NCBI GenBank assembly: GCA_046330225.1
Contig: JAXLTD010000002.1
Location: 434,001 to 498,000 of the forward strand
Direction: 5' to 3'
Source of the DNA: CANJIV01 sp046330225
Lineage (GTDB): Bacteria; Actinomycetota; Thermoleophilia; Solirubrobacterales; Solirubrobacteraceae
DNA length: 64,000 nt
Part shown: positions 11,511 to 20,943 of the stretch, piece by piece
Layout of the letters: every line of letters starts with the position of its first letter
Position numbering within the stretch: position 1 is the stretch's first letter
Notes under the pieces: generated by a model
Told to the model about the DNA's origin: nothing
What the model saw: only the letters and a program-made list of their open reading frames with translations
Databases searched by the model: none
Position numbers and translations under genes: made by a program

Positions 11511-12728
11511 TCAGGGCTGCTCTGGCTGCAGCGCAGGGATCCTCTCAGGCGGGGGCGCCGCCCGGCCCGCCCGCCCGCGGGCGGGGCGCGGCAAGGTGAG
11601 CGCCAGCAGGCAGGTGAGGGGCGGGAGGACGAGCAGCCACTCGAGTGCGGCCCGGATCCCCTCGGCGTCGGCAATCAGGCCGAGCAGCACCGCGCCGACC
11701 CCGCCCAGGCCGATCGAGAGGCCGAGCGTCACGCCCGACGCCAGGCCGAGCCGGCGCGGCAGCAGGTCCTGGGCGATGACGACGCTGACGCTGAAGGTGG
11801 AGATCGTCACCGCGCCAATCAGGGCGATGGCGGCGAAGGCGCCGGCCACGCCGGCGAGCAGGAACACGACCAGGAGCGGCCCGACCAGCGCCATCGATCC
11901 GGCGAAGACGGCGCGGGTGCCGACCCGGTCGGCCACGCGCCCGCCGACCAGGGTCCCGATCGCCCCGGCAGCGAGCATCGCGGCGAGCGCAGTGTTTCCG
12001 GTCGCCTTCGAGGTGCCGAGGTGCCCGATGAAGTAGAGCGGGACGAACGTGACCAGGCCGAAGTAGATGAACGAGCGCAGGGTGACCGCGAGGCCGAGGC
12101 GGCCGAAGGCCGGCCAGTCGTCGGGTCCCGCGTCGGCCGTCGCCGCGCGGTGCCCGTCGGCGGGGCGCAAGCCGTGCAGCCGCGGAAGGCTGGCGGCGAG
12201 CAGGGCGGCGGCGCCGATGGCGGGGATCAGGAGCACGACGCTTCCGGCCAGGCCGAGGGCGAGCAGCGCCGGCGTGACGAGGATCGGGCCGACCGCGAAT
12301 CCGATGTTGCCGCCGACGCTGAAAACGCTCATGCCGGTCGCCCGCCGCGGACCCGAGGCATAGGCGGCGTAGCGGGATCCCTCCGGGTGGTAGGCGGCGA
12401 TCCCGAGCCCGCTCACCACCACGGCGGCGAACACGAGCCCATAGGTCGGGAGCACGCCAGCCACCGCGATCCCGACCCCGCCGGCGAGGAGGCCGGCCGG
12501 CATCAGCCAGGCGAGCGAGCGCCGGTCCGAGGCGATCCCGAACAGCGGCTGGACCACCGAGGACGCGATCGTCCCGGCCAGCACGAGGGCCGAGACCTGG
12601 CCGAACGAGTAGCCGCGGCTGGCCACGAGAAACGGCAGGAGCGCCGGCAGCGCGCCCTGGCACGCGTCGGCGCAGCCGTGCCCGATGCTGAGGATCCGGA
12701 GGCTGCGGCGGTCGTACTCGGCGGGCAT
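11511..12728 (-). CDS. MFS transporter, fosmidomycin-resistance (Fsr)-like
   Basis: A 405-residue transporter with 12 predicted membrane segments. HGCADACQGALPALLPFLV in helix 1, the cytoplasmic loop FGIASDRRSLAWLMP (the MFS DRxxR-type loop) and GIAAYHPEGSRYA are the pattern of the Fsr subfamily, whose E. coli member exports fosmidomycin. A natural citrate-cycle-linked substrate is possible because acnA follows in the same operon, but nothing in the sequence proves it. The long gap upstream contains copy 1 of the palindromic repeat (12756-12802). Confidence 0.8.
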   Translation of the reverse strand: MPAEYDRRSLRILSIGHGCADACQGALPALLPFLVASRGYSFGQVSALVLAGTIASSVVQPLFGIASDRRSLAWLMPAGLLAGGVGIAVAGVLPTYGLVFAAVVVSGLGIAAYHPEGSRYAAYASGPRRATGMSVFSVGGNIGFAVGPILVTPALLALGLAGSVVLLIPAIGAAALLAASLPRLHGLRPADGHRAATADAGPDDWPAFGRLGLAVTLRSFIYFGLVTFVPLYFIGHLGTSKATGNTALAAMLAAGAIGTLVGGRVADRVGTRAVFAGSMALVGPLLVVFLLAGVAGAFAAIALIGAVTISTFSVSVVIAQDLLPRRLGLASGVTLGLSIGLGGVGAVLLGLIADAEGIRAALEWLLVLPPLTCLLALTLPRPARGRAGRAAPPPERIPALQPEQP

Positions 12729-12755
12729 CGGGACCGAAAGTGTCCCGCGCCGGGC

Positions 12756-12802
12756 AATCGCCCGAGCTCTGCCACCCCCAGGGTGGTCAAGTTCGGACGA
12801 TT
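12756..12802. repeat. Palindromic intergenic repeat, copy 1
   Basis: Two 22-base arms (12756-12777 and 12781-12802) around a 3-base loop pair with only three clear mismatches, allowing G-U pairs. The right arm reads GGTCAAGTTCGGACGATT. The same arm sequence recurs at 26385-26429 and, inverted, at 58036-58080. It lies between the deacetylase and MFS genes, 28 bases before the MFS start codon. Confidence 0.75.
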
Positions 12803-12867
12803 CGCGAGGAAGCGCCGCCGGCAGGCGCGGGCGCCGCCGGGCGGAGCCGCCGACGCGCGCGGGCCGC

Positions 12868-13614
12868 CTAGGACCGGTAGTAGATGACCGGCTTGAGCCC
12901 GAGCAGCTGCGGCACGGTCTCGAACCGGTAGCCGCGCCGCTTGAGGTTGGCGATGATGCCCGGGAGGGCGCCGACGGTCTGGCCGCGCGGGCCGCCGCCG
13001 TCGTGCATGAGGACGATCGATCCGGGCCGCACCGCGTTCACGATCCGGGAGTAGATCGCGCCCTGCCCGGGCCGCGACCAGTCGCGCGGGTCGACGTCCC
13101 AGTTGACCGTGTTCATGCCCAGCCCCCGGGCGATGCGGATCAGGCCGCCCGAGAACGCGCCATAGGGGGGACGGAAGACGCAGGGCGTGTAGCCCGTCGC
13201 CGAGCGGATCCGCCGCGACGTGCCGCGCAGTTGCGAGAAGGCAAAGCCGCCGCCGCCGGCCACCGACGGGTGGTTCCAGGTGTGGTTGCCGATCGCATGG
13301 CCCTCGGCGAGCTCGGCCTTCATCGTGTTGGGGAAGGTCGAGATCTGGCTCCCGAGCACGAAGAACGTCGCCTTGACCTTGGCCCGGCGCAGGATGCTCA
13401 GCACCGTCGCGGTGTACTGGCTCGGACCGTCGTCGAACGTGAGCGCCACGACGCGGCGGCCTCGCGGGCCGTGGAAGGCGATCGTGTCGCCGTTGGACTT
13501 GCAGCCCGCCACGCGGCCCTCCCGGGCGGCGAAGCTGGTCGCGCCCGCCGTCCCGGCGGCGGTGGCGGCCACCGCGGCGGCGGCGGCGACGGCGATGGCG
13601 GTGCGGCGGGTCAC
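12868..13614 (-). CDS. Exported polysaccharide deacetylase (NodB domain)
   Basis: A 248-residue carbohydrate esterase family 4 protein. A Tat-like signal (VTRRTAIAVAAAAAVAATAAG) precedes the NodB domain. All five NodB motifs are visible: TFDDGP (base and metal Asp), GNHTWNH (the two metal His), RPPYG, WDVDPRDW and LMHDGGG. CE4 enzymes remove N-acetyl groups from peptidoglycan, chitin or exopolysaccharide at the cell surface. It starts with GTG and ends a three-gene run with a 3D-domain protein and a second deacetylase, all on the same strand about 38 bases apart, which suggests a cell-wall remodelling operon. Confidence 0.92.
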   Translation of the reverse strand: MTRRTAIAVAAAAAVAATAAGTAGATSFAAREGRVAGCKSNGDTIAFHGPRGRRVVALTFDDGPSQYTATVLSILRRAKVKATFFVLGSQISTFPNTMKAELAEGHAIGNHTWNHPSVAGGGGFAFSQLRGTSRRIRSATGYTPCVFRPPYGAFSGGLIRIARGLGMNTVNWDVDPRDWSRPGQGAIYSRIVNAVRPGSIVLMHDGGGPRGQTVGALPGIIANLKRRGYRFETVPQLLGLKPVIYYRS

Positions 13615-13652
13615 GCGGCCGGACCCTAGCGGAGGCGCCCCCCGGACCCGGA

Positions 13653-14489
13653 TCAGCGCAGGACGGCGGGCGGCGTCGTGGCCGGCGTCGAGGCGGGCCG
13701 GCGCCGGGTGCGGGTGCTGCCGGCCTTGGGCGGGACGACGTAGATCCGGGCGCCGGTCGTCGTGTTGCCGTAGTCGTTGGGCGACCGCGGCGGCGGCCGG
13801 TAGATGTCGACGTGGCGGCCGCCGATGGCGCCGCCCGTGTCGTCGGCCCAGAACCAGCCGGTCCCGTTCTTCGACCGGTAGGCCGGGATGTAGACGCGGC
13901 TGCCGAGCGGGATCAGCGACGGGTCGACGGCGATCGACTCGTAGAACTGGAGGTTGCGGGAGGAGCCCGGCTTGAAGCTCGAGCCGTAGAGCGGGACGTA
14001 GCTGAGGCCGGTCCCGTTCGACCACCCGCCGGCGTCGAGCGGGAACGTGACGCCCCCGCGCCGGTTGCGCCAGTAGGCGCCGGCCCGCCAGTAGACGCCC
14101 GCGCACACGCAGGAGGACTGGCCGGCTTTGTTCACCCAGCCGCCCCGGCCGAGCCCGTCGATGTGGTAGATCCGCCCGTCCAGGCCGATGCCCTCTCCTT
14201 CCATGGAGAGCCCGCGCGCGGAGAAGAACCAGTCGATCCGGTGCTTGGACGACAGGCCGCGGACCTCGACCTTGCGGCCCGAGAACCACGACTCCGGGAC
14301 GGGGAAGTACTCGGTGATCCGCACCCCCCGGATCCAGGTCGGCTTCGTGACCTTGGCCATCCCCGCGGCAGGCGGCCCGGACGCCAGCGGGCGGGCGCCG
14401 GCGACTGGCGGAACCGCGGCGGCCAGGCTGCTGGCGGCGAGCGCCGCGGCGCAGCGGAGGAGATGTCGGCGGCGGGTCGTGGGTCGCAT
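13653..14489 (-). CDS. Exported 3D-domain (double-psi beta-barrel) cell-wall protein
   Basis: A 278-residue protein with a twin-arginine-like signal (TTRRRHLLRCAAALAASSLAA). The C-terminal half carries a 3D domain: VDPSLIPLGSRVYIP followed by WFWADDTGGAIGGRHVDIY, in which the three conserved aspartates are seen. 3D domains form the catalytic double-psi barrel of MltA-like lytic transglycosylases and Sps/resuscitation-factor proteins that cleave peptidoglycan glycan strands. VRITEYFPVPESWF near residue 55 is the other conserved barrel segment, and a Cys pair (SSCVCAG) may form a disulfide. The two flanking genes encode polysaccharide deacetylases, supporting a joint role in cell-wall turnover. 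Confidence 0.82.
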   Translation of the reverse strand: MRPTTRRRHLLRCAAALAASSLAAAVPPVAGARPLASGPPAAGMAKVTKPTWIRGVRITEYFPVPESWFSGRKVEVRGLSSKHRIDWFFSARGLSMEGEGIGLDGRIYHIDGLGRGGWVNKAGQSSCVCAGVYWRAGAYWRNRRGGVTFPLDAGGWSNGTGLSYVPLYGSSFKPGSSRNLQFYESIAVDPSLIPLGSRVYIPAYRSKNGTGWFWADDTGGAIGGRHVDIYRPPPRSPNDYGNTTTGARIYVVPPKAGSTRTRRRPASTPATTPPAVLR

Positions 14490-14528
14490 GCCAGCGGGCG
14501 GCCGTCCGGGAGCCGTCAGCGGCCGAGT

Positions 14529-15527
14529 CTAGCCGCTGGCCGGCGGGGAGCCGGGCAGTTCCGCCCGGGCCAGCGGTTCGCCGTCGCCGGCGCCGGTCCT
14601 CCCGCCGAGCGGGGCGTTGCGCCCGCCAGCGGCCTGCACGGCGCGCCCGACCTGGCCGTCGGCAGGCAGGCCCAGGAGCGCCGGAACGGTGACGAGGCGG
14701 TAGTTCCGGCGCTTGAGCGTGCGGATGATCTTCGGGAGCGCGGCGATCGTCTCGCCACGGTCACCGCCGCCATCGTGCAGGAGGACGATCGAGCCGGGGC
14801 GGACGCTGCCGAGCACGGTGCGCACGATCCGCTTCGTGCCCGGCCGGGTGTAGTCGCGGGAGTCCACGTCCCACCCGACGGTGATCATGCCGCGGCGCCG
14901 GGCCGCCCCGACCACGCGGCCGTTCGTGCTCCCGTACGGGGCGCGGAACAGGCACGGCCGGGCTCCGGTCCGGCGGGCGATGGCGTTCCGGGTCCAGTCG
15001 AGCTCGTTCGCGGCGTCCCGCGCCGAGGCGGCGGCCATGTCTGCGTGCGACCAGGTGTGGTCGCCGACCGCGTGGCCCTCGCGCCGCAGCCGCGCCATGG
15101 TGGCCGGGCGGTCGCGCACCTGCCGGCCGATCACGAAGAACGTGGCGTGCACGTGCTCGCGGCGCAGGATGCGCAGGATCGCCGGGGTCGACGGCCAGGG
15201 GCCGTCGTCGAAGGTCAGGGCGACAGTGCGCCGGTGCCGCGTCCCGTGGTCGCGGACCGTGGCCGGGCCCGCGGCGCGGCACACCGGCGGGACGGCGGGT
15301 GCGGCCGGCGCGGGGGGCGGGGCCGGGCGCAGCACGAGCAGGGCCGGCACCGCGGCGAGCGGCAGCGGGATGCCGAGCTGCACCGCCACGGGCTGGTCCT
15401 GCGTGGCGGTGGCTGTCCCCACGCCGAGCACGAGTGCCAGCAGGGCGACTGCCGCCAGGCTGGCCGCCCGGCGGCGCCGCCGCCGGGCCCGCCGCTGCCG
15501 GCGGCTCGAGCGGGGTGGCGCGCTCAC
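14529..15527 (-). CDS. Exported polysaccharide deacetylase (NodB domain), second copy
   Basis: About 332 residues. A very basic N-terminus (RRQRRARRRRRR) and a hydrophobic stretch act as export signal or membrane anchor. The NodB domain occupies roughly residues 95-285: TFDDGP, GDHTWSH, RAPYGS, WDVDSRDY and LLHDGGG are all present, so a metal-dependent deacetylase is expected. A proline-rich linker precedes the domain and a Gly/Ala-rich tail of ~50 residues follows it. It is paralogous to the deacetylase at 12868-13614, with a 3D-domain protein gene between them. The start is uncertain: GTG codons at 15527 and 15536 are both possible. Confidence 0.9.
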   Translation of the reverse strand: MSAPPRSSRRQRRARRRRRRAASLAAVALLALVLGVGTATATQDQPVAVQLGIPLPLAAVPALLVLRPAPPPAPAAPAVPPVCRAAGPATVRDHGTRHRRTVALTFDDGPWPSTPAILRILRREHVHATFFVIGRQVRDRPATMARLRREGHAVGDHTWSHADMAAASARDAANELDWTRNAIARRTGARPCLFRAPYGSTNGRVVGAARRRGMITVGWDVDSRDYTRPGTKRIVRTVLGSVRPGSIVLLHDGGGDRGETIAALPKIIRTLKRRNYRLVTVPALLGLPADGQVGRAVQAAGGRNAPLGGRTGAGDGEPLARAELPGSPPASG

Positions 15528-15711
15528 GTCAGGCACGGTAGAGCAGGTGTCGCCAGCGTGCGTGAAAACGCTGCAATTCGCCGCCCAGCGCGGCCGGATG
15601 GACGATGGGCCCCAACGCGCGTCGAGGGACGGCTTCGGCCGGCCGGCGCGGCCGAACCTCGATCTCAGCAGCGTCCTGGCGGCCTGACGCCGGCACCGGT
15701 CCGGGCCGCGG

Positions 15712-16458
15712 TCAGGCCTGCTCCAGCGGGCACCAGTACGTCGTGCGCCCGCCGACCTTCGCCCGCTCGAGCAGCGTCCCGCAGCGCGGGCAGGGCCCGC
15801 TGCGCCGCGCGGCGACGAACTCGCCCGTGTGGACGCCGCCGTGCCGGTGCGCGAGGCGGATCGCCGTGCGCAGCTCGCGGCGCAGGCGGTCGAGCTCCTC
15901 GGTCGTGATGTCGTCACAGGAGCGCCGGGGCGAGATGCGCGCCTGCCAGAGGGCCTCGTCGGCGAGCAGGTTGCCGACGCCCGCGATCGCGCCCTGGTCG
16001 AGGAGCCGGGCCTTCACCGGCGCGGTGCCCGCGCCGATCCGGGCACGGAACGCGGCGCGCGACACGTGCTCGGCATCCGGGCCGACGTGCGAGTGATCGG
16101 GCTCGAGGACCGCCCGCCCAAGCCGGCGACGGTCGTGCAGCGCGAGCCGGCCGCCGCCCGCGAACTCGAGCGCGAAGCGGTCCCAGTGGCGGGGCGCCGG
16201 CGGCTCGTCGACGTCCAGGCGGCCCGACATCCCGAGATGCAGGCCCAGGATCGGGCCGTCGTCCTCGGTCTCGGCCCACAGGAACTTGCCGCGGCGGTGC
16301 GCCGAGGCCAGGCGGCGCCCAACGAGCGCGGCCGCGATCTCGCCGGGAGCATGCGGGCGGCAGACGTAGGTGTCCCGGTCGTCCACGGCGACGATCTCGC
16401 GGCCGAGCACCCGCTCGATCTGCTGGCGCGCGCGCTCGGCTTCGGGCAGCTCGGGCAC
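15712..16458 (-). CDS. Fpg/Nei-family DNA glycosylase
   Basis: A 248-residue bifunctional DNA glycosylase/AP lyase. It starts PELPEAERAR, giving the N-terminal proline nucleophile and Glu2 after Met removal; RRGKFLWAE holds the conserved beta-clamp lysine and GVGNLLADEALW the helix-two-turn-helix. It would excise oxidised bases such as 8-oxoguanine or oxidised pyrimidines. The C-terminal zinc finger is incomplete: Cys223, Cys226 and Cys243 are present but Glu246 stands where the fourth Cys is expected. The GTG start is supported by a TACGCT box 6 bases upstream and by the obligatory PELPE start. Confidence 0.92.
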   Translation of the reverse strand: MPELPEAERARQQIERVLGREIVAVDDRDTYVCRPHAPGEIAAALVGRRLASAHRRGKFLWAETEDDGPILGLHLGMSGRLDVDEPPAPRHWDRFALEFAGGGRLALHDRRRLGRAVLEPDHSHVGPDAEHVSRAAFRARIGAGTAPVKARLLDQGAIAGVGNLLADEALWQARISPRRSCDDITTEELDRLRRELRTAIRLAHRHGGVHTGEFVAARRSGPCPRCGTLLERAKVGGRTTYWCPLEQA

Positions 16459-16464
16459 CCCCGT

Positions 16465-16470
16465 AGCGTA
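16465..16470 (-). promoter_or_regulatory. Leaderless -10 box of the glycosylase gene
   Basis: Minus-strand TACGCT lies 6 bases before the GTG start at 16458; no ribosome binding site is visible. Confidence 0.45.
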
Positions 16471-16534
16471 CGGCCGCCGCGGGCCGGGGCCCGGCGGCCC
16501 GGCAGCGCGGCGCCCGGCCGGAGAGAATCGCCCG

Positions 16535-17641
<1,107 letters not shown>

Positions 17642-17656
17642 CGGGCGGGCGGCCGG

Positions 17657-18433
17657 TCAGCGCCGCGGCGTCAGTCCCGTGAGGGCGAGCGAGTACCGCT
17701 CGGTGTAGGTGACGTCGCCGACCGGGGACCCGGTGACGTCCTCCTCGCCGGCCCGGACCCGCAGCAGCAGGCCGTCGGGCCGGCGCCGCCAGACGTCCCG
17801 CACGCCGCCGCCGCGGCTCTCGCCGGCCTGGCGGTAGGCCGTGCGCAGGTGCACCGCCGCCACCGTCCGGCCCCCGACCACGACCCGCTCGAGCCCGATG
17901 ACCCGGCCGCGCGACGCCGTGCGGATCTCCTTCGAGACGCACCGGCCCGCCCACGCGAGGCGTGGCCGCGGCCGCGGCGGCAGCTCCCACGACGTCGGGG
18001 TGCACCGGTAGGCACGCGTCGCGGCGACGCCGAGGAACGTGTGGCGGTCGACGAGCCGGCGCTGGGCGAGCCCGCCGCCAGCCCGGCAGGTCGTGGCCGC
18101 CGCCGAGCGGCCCCGGATCGGGCTCCAGGTCTCGACGAATCCGCACGCCGTGCCTGCGACGGTCACGGCCGTGCGGGCCGGGTAGCGGTGCGTCTCGCCC
18201 GTGAGGGCATCGACCTGCTCGGACCCGGTCGTCGCGTAGACGTAGACGCCCGCCCGCGGCAGGCCGGCCGCGGTGGCGCCGCCGGCCGGCGCGGCGCGGA
18301 ACGCCGTCACGGCCTCGCCGATCGGCACCGGCTCGGTGCGCGGGCGGATGGCGAGCAGCCAGACGGCCGCGGCAGCGGCGAGAACGGCGGCGAGGATCGT
18401 GACGGCGGCGAGCGTGCGGCGGCGCGGGCGCAT
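17657..18433 (-). CDS. Membrane-anchored or exported protein of unknown function
   Basis: A 258-residue protein I do not recognise. A basic start (MRPRRR) and a hydrophobic stretch (about residues 9-29) make a signal anchor. The rest is predicted outside the membrane and rich in beta-strand-like segments: GVYVYATTGSEQVDALTG, then two repeats of the pattern Cys-x-(20-30)-Cys (CGFVETW, CRAGG, CTPTSWE, CVSKEI) that could form disulfides. The gene starts 6 bases after the ferredoxin gene of the CoA-ligase operon, so it may be the last gene of that transcript. No function is proposed. Confidence 0.7.
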   Translation of the reverse strand: MRPRRRTLAAVTILAAVLAAAAAVWLLAIRPRTEPVPIGEAVTAFRAAPAGGATAAGLPRAGVYVYATTGSEQVDALTGETHRYPARTAVTVAGTACGFVETWSPIRGRSAAATTCRAGGGLAQRRLVDRHTFLGVAATRAYRCTPTSWELPPRPRPRLAWAGRCVSKEIRTASRGRVIGLERVVVGGRTVAAVHLRTAYRQAGESRGGGVRDVWRRRPDGLLLRVRAGEEDVTGSPVGDVTYTERYSLALTGLTPRR

Positions 18434-18439
18434 CGGGCG

Positions 18440-18682
18440 CTACAGCGCCGCGCCGTCCTCGTACAGCTTGAGGATCCGCACCACGCCGTCCGGCGCGGCA
18501 TCGAGGCACAGGCGGCACAGCACGCACTCGTCGAGGTTCTCCTCCACGAGGCGGACCGAGCCGTCGTCCTGAGTGGCGAAGATGTCGACCGGGCAGACCT
18601 CGGCGAGCTTCGCGGCCAGCGCAGCGTCCGCGGCCGCCGCGTCGTCGACCTCCACCGCGATGAACGTGGCGTCGGACCTCAT
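18440..18682 (-). CDS. Small FixX-like single-cluster ferredoxin
   Basis: An 80-residue protein with four cysteines: Cys in EVCPVDIF near residue 29 and a CVLCRLC triplet near residues 53-59. A CP motif preceding a C-x2-C-x2-C triplet resembles FixX-type ferredoxins, which pass electrons to or from ETF-quinone oxidoreductases, rather than the common two-cluster type. One 4Fe-4S cluster is expected. Its ATG overlaps the stop of the CoA-ligase alpha gene (ATGA), so it is translationally coupled to the ligase. That link between a CoA ligase and a ferredoxin is unusual; no partner oxidoreductase is in the window. Confidence 0.75.
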   Translation of the reverse strand: MRSDATFIAVEVDDAAAADAALAAKLAEVCPVDIFATQDDGSVRLVEENLDECVLCRLCLDAAPDGVVRILKLYEDGAAL

Positions 18683-19605
18683 GCGCCAGCGCCCCGCTCG
18701 GCCAGCGTCTGCTTGACGATTCCCGGAATCTCGGAGATCTCCTCGGCCACGACGATCCCGGCTTCGGCGAGGCGCGCGATCTTCTCGGCGGCCGTGTCCT
18801 CCTTGCCCTCGACGATCGTGCCGGCGTGGCCGAAGCTCATGCCGGGCATCTCGTCCATGAAGCGGCCGGCCATGAACGCCACGATCGGCAGCCGGGAGTC
18901 GTGCTCGGTGACCCACCGCGCCAGCTCGGCCTCCATGCGCCCGCCCGGCTCGGTGTAGATGACGATCGCCTGGGTCTGCTCGTCGGCCTCGAACAGCGGC
19001 ATGAGCTCCGCGTAGGTCGAGCCGATGATCGCGTCGCCGCCGATCGAGACGGCGGTCGACTGGCCCAGGCCCGCCGCGGTGAGGGTCGAGGACATCTCGG
19101 TCGTCATGCCGCCCGAGCGCGAGATCACGCCGACCGGCCCGGGGGTGTAGGCCTTGGCGGCGTCCTTCGCCGGGCCGCCGATCCCGCCCATCTTGATGAC
19201 GTCGGGGACGATGATTCCGAGGCAGTTGGGCCCGATGATGCGCGCGCCCCGCAGGCTCGCCAGCTCGACCATCTCGGCGACATCGCGGCGCGGGATGCGC
19301 TCGGTGACGATGACGACGAGCTCGATGCCGTTCTCGACCGCCTCGAGGACCGCGTCCTTCGTGAAGGCGGGGGGGACGGTGACGACCGAACCGGTGATCG
19401 GGCCGCCGTGGTGCTCGACGGCCTGCGCGACGGTGTCGAAGACCGGGACGCCGTGAACCTCGCGGCCCTTGCGCCCGGGCGTCACGCCGCCGACGACCTT
19501 CGCCCCGGCACCGTAGTCGAGGCACTCCCGCGTGAGGTTCACCGCCTCGCGCCCGGTGATGCCCTGGACGATGAAGGTGGTGTCGGCGTCGATCAGGATG
19601 CTCAC
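18679..19605 (-). CDS. Succinyl-CoA-synthetase-type alpha subunit (acyl-CoA ligase)
   Basis: A 308-residue protein with a CoA-binding Rossmann domain (FIVQGITGREA; GGVTPGRKG) and a ligase domain. GPNCLGIIVP, ISRSGGMTTEMS and SIGGDAIIGSTYAELMPLF are family blocks; the active-site phosphohistidine is in MSFGHAGTIVEG. The GTG start overlaps the stop of the beta subunit gene. Together the two subunits should make or use a CoA thioester with ATP or GTP. Succinate is the default guess, but the beta subunit is divergent, so malate or another acid is possible. Confidence 0.85.
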   Translation of the reverse strand: MSILIDADTTFIVQGITGREAVNLTRECLDYGAGAKVVGGVTPGRKGREVHGVPVFDTVAQAVEHHGGPITGSVVTVPPAFTKDAVLEAVENGIELVVIVTERIPRRDVAEMVELASLRGARIIGPNCLGIIVPDVIKMGGIGGPAKDAAKAYTPGPVGVISRSGGMTTEMSSTLTAAGLGQSTAVSIGGDAIIGSTYAELMPLFEADEQTQAIVIYTEPGGRMEAELARWVTEHDSRLPIVAFMAGRFMDEMPGMSFGHAGTIVEGKEDTAAEKIARLAEAGIVVAEEISEIPGIVKQTLAERGAGA

Positions 19606-20804
19606 GCCGGGATCTTCTCCACCGCTCGCCGCGCGGCCTCGTGCATCGACACCGAGCGGTCGGCGTACTCGACGCCGTAGCGCTCGAGGATCTTGAAGCC
19701 CTCGTCCTCCCACGCCCCGGGGACGCGGAAGATCGCGATCTTCTCGGCGGGGTCGTAGCCGAGCTCCAGGCAGGCCTTGATCACGCCGCGGGCGACGATG
19801 TCGACGCGGGTGTTGGAGACGATCGACATCATCACGGCGATCTTGTCGACGCCCGGCTTCTGGAGGACGAGCTTGGCCAGGCCGCAGGCCTTGCGGACCG
19901 ACGGGTTCCCGCCGATCTCGCAGTAGTTGGCCGGCTTGCCGCCGTGGGCGCGGACCGCGTCGAAGAGCGTGAGCGAGCCGCCGCCGGCCCCGATGACGAG
20001 GCCGAGGTTGCCGTCGAACTCGGTCACGTTGCCGGCCACGCCGCGGTGGTCCTGGGCGTCGACCGCCTCGCCGGCGATCTCGAACGGCGTCGCCTCGCGG
20101 GCCTGGCGGGTCTCCTCGTCGCCGACGCCGAGGTCGGCCAGGAGCGCCTTCTGGCGCCCGCGGGCCTCGTTTTCCATGTCCATGTGCGCGTCGAGGGCGA
20201 CGAACGTGCCGTCGGCCAGCTTCCCGAGCGGATTGATCTCGGCCAGCGTCATGTCGCGCTCCACGAAGAGCTTCGCGAGGCGGGCGAGGATCGGCGTGAG
20301 GCGGTTGAGGTCCGAGCCGGTCACCCCGACCGAGGCGATGCACTCCTTGGCCTCGAAGTCGCGCGGGCCCAGCAGGTTCGAGACGTGCCGGCGGCCGACG
20401 TGATCGGGATGCTCCTCGGCGACCTGCTCGATGTCGATGCCGCCCATGTCGGAGAAGAGCATCACCGGCTGCTTGCGGATCCCGTCCCAGACGACGCCGG
20501 CGTAGTACTCCTGGGCGACGTCGGCCCGGGTGTCGACCATGACGCCGCGGGGCATGTGGCCCGAGATTTCGAGGTTCAGGACGTGCTCGGCGTGGCCGGC
20601 GGCCTCGTCGGGCGTGTCGGCGAACTGGACCCCGCCGGCCTTCATGCGGCCGCCGGTGAGGACCTGGGACTTGATGACGACCGGGCCGCCGATGTCGGCG
20701 GCGATCGCCCGGGCCTCGTCGGCTGTCGTGGCGAAGCCGAACTTCGTCACCGGGATGCCGGCGCGGCGGACGATCTCGCGGGACTCGTACTCGAAGAAGC
20801 GCAT
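19602..20804 (-). CDS. Divergent succinyl-CoA-synthetase-type beta subunit (ATP-grasp)
   Basis: A 400-residue ATP-grasp CoA-ligase subunit. It starts MRFFEYESREIVRRAGIPV, like other SucC proteins; VVIKSQVLTGGRMKAGGVQ is the nucleotide-binding block and LAEINPLGKL the metal-ligand EINPL motif. GGKPANYCEIGGNPS replaces the usual GGEPANFLDVGGGA. The NIFGGIxxCD block of typical SucC and MtkA is MMSIVSNTRVD here, so it belongs to a separate branch and its acid substrate is uncertain. It is the first gene of the ligase-ferredoxin operon and is divergent from the helicase gene. Confidence 0.82.
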   Translation of the reverse strand: MRFFEYESREIVRRAGIPVTKFGFATTADEARAIAADIGGPVVIKSQVLTGGRMKAGGVQFADTPDEAAGHAEHVLNLEISGHMPRGVMVDTRADVAQEYYAGVVWDGIRKQPVMLFSDMGGIDIEQVAEEHPDHVGRRHVSNLLGPRDFEAKECIASVGVTGSDLNRLTPILARLAKLFVERDMTLAEINPLGKLADGTFVALDAHMDMENEARGRQKALLADLGVGDEETRQAREATPFEIAGEAVDAQDHRGVAGNVTEFDGNLGLVIGAGGGSLTLFDAVRAHGGKPANYCEIGGNPSVRKACGLAKLVLQKPGVDKIAVMMSIVSNTRVDIVARGVIKACLELGYDPAEKIAIFRVPGAWEDEGFKILERYGVEYADRSVSMHEAARRAVEKIPA

Positions 20805-20929
20805 CGGTTCGGGGGCGGAGCGGACGCCGTGGCGGGCTCCGGGCGCGGAACCCTAGAGGAATCCGGCGGCGGGCGTCCTGTGGATTTTCGCGCTGACGCT
20901 CAACCCTCGGGCTCCGCCGCGGCCGCCCC

Positions 20930-20935
20930 TACGAT
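20930..20935 (+). promoter_or_regulatory. Leaderless -10 box of the helicase gene
   Basis: TACGAT lies 8 bases before the GTG start at 20944, and there is no ribosome binding site. Confidence 0.45.
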
Positions 20936-20943
20936 CCGCCGCC

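Noticed and set aside
16526..16534. AATCGCCCG next to the HDAC gene start as a fourth copy of the palindromic element
   Set aside because: Only nine bases match and no pairing arm follows; it is better explained as part of a weak -10/start region.
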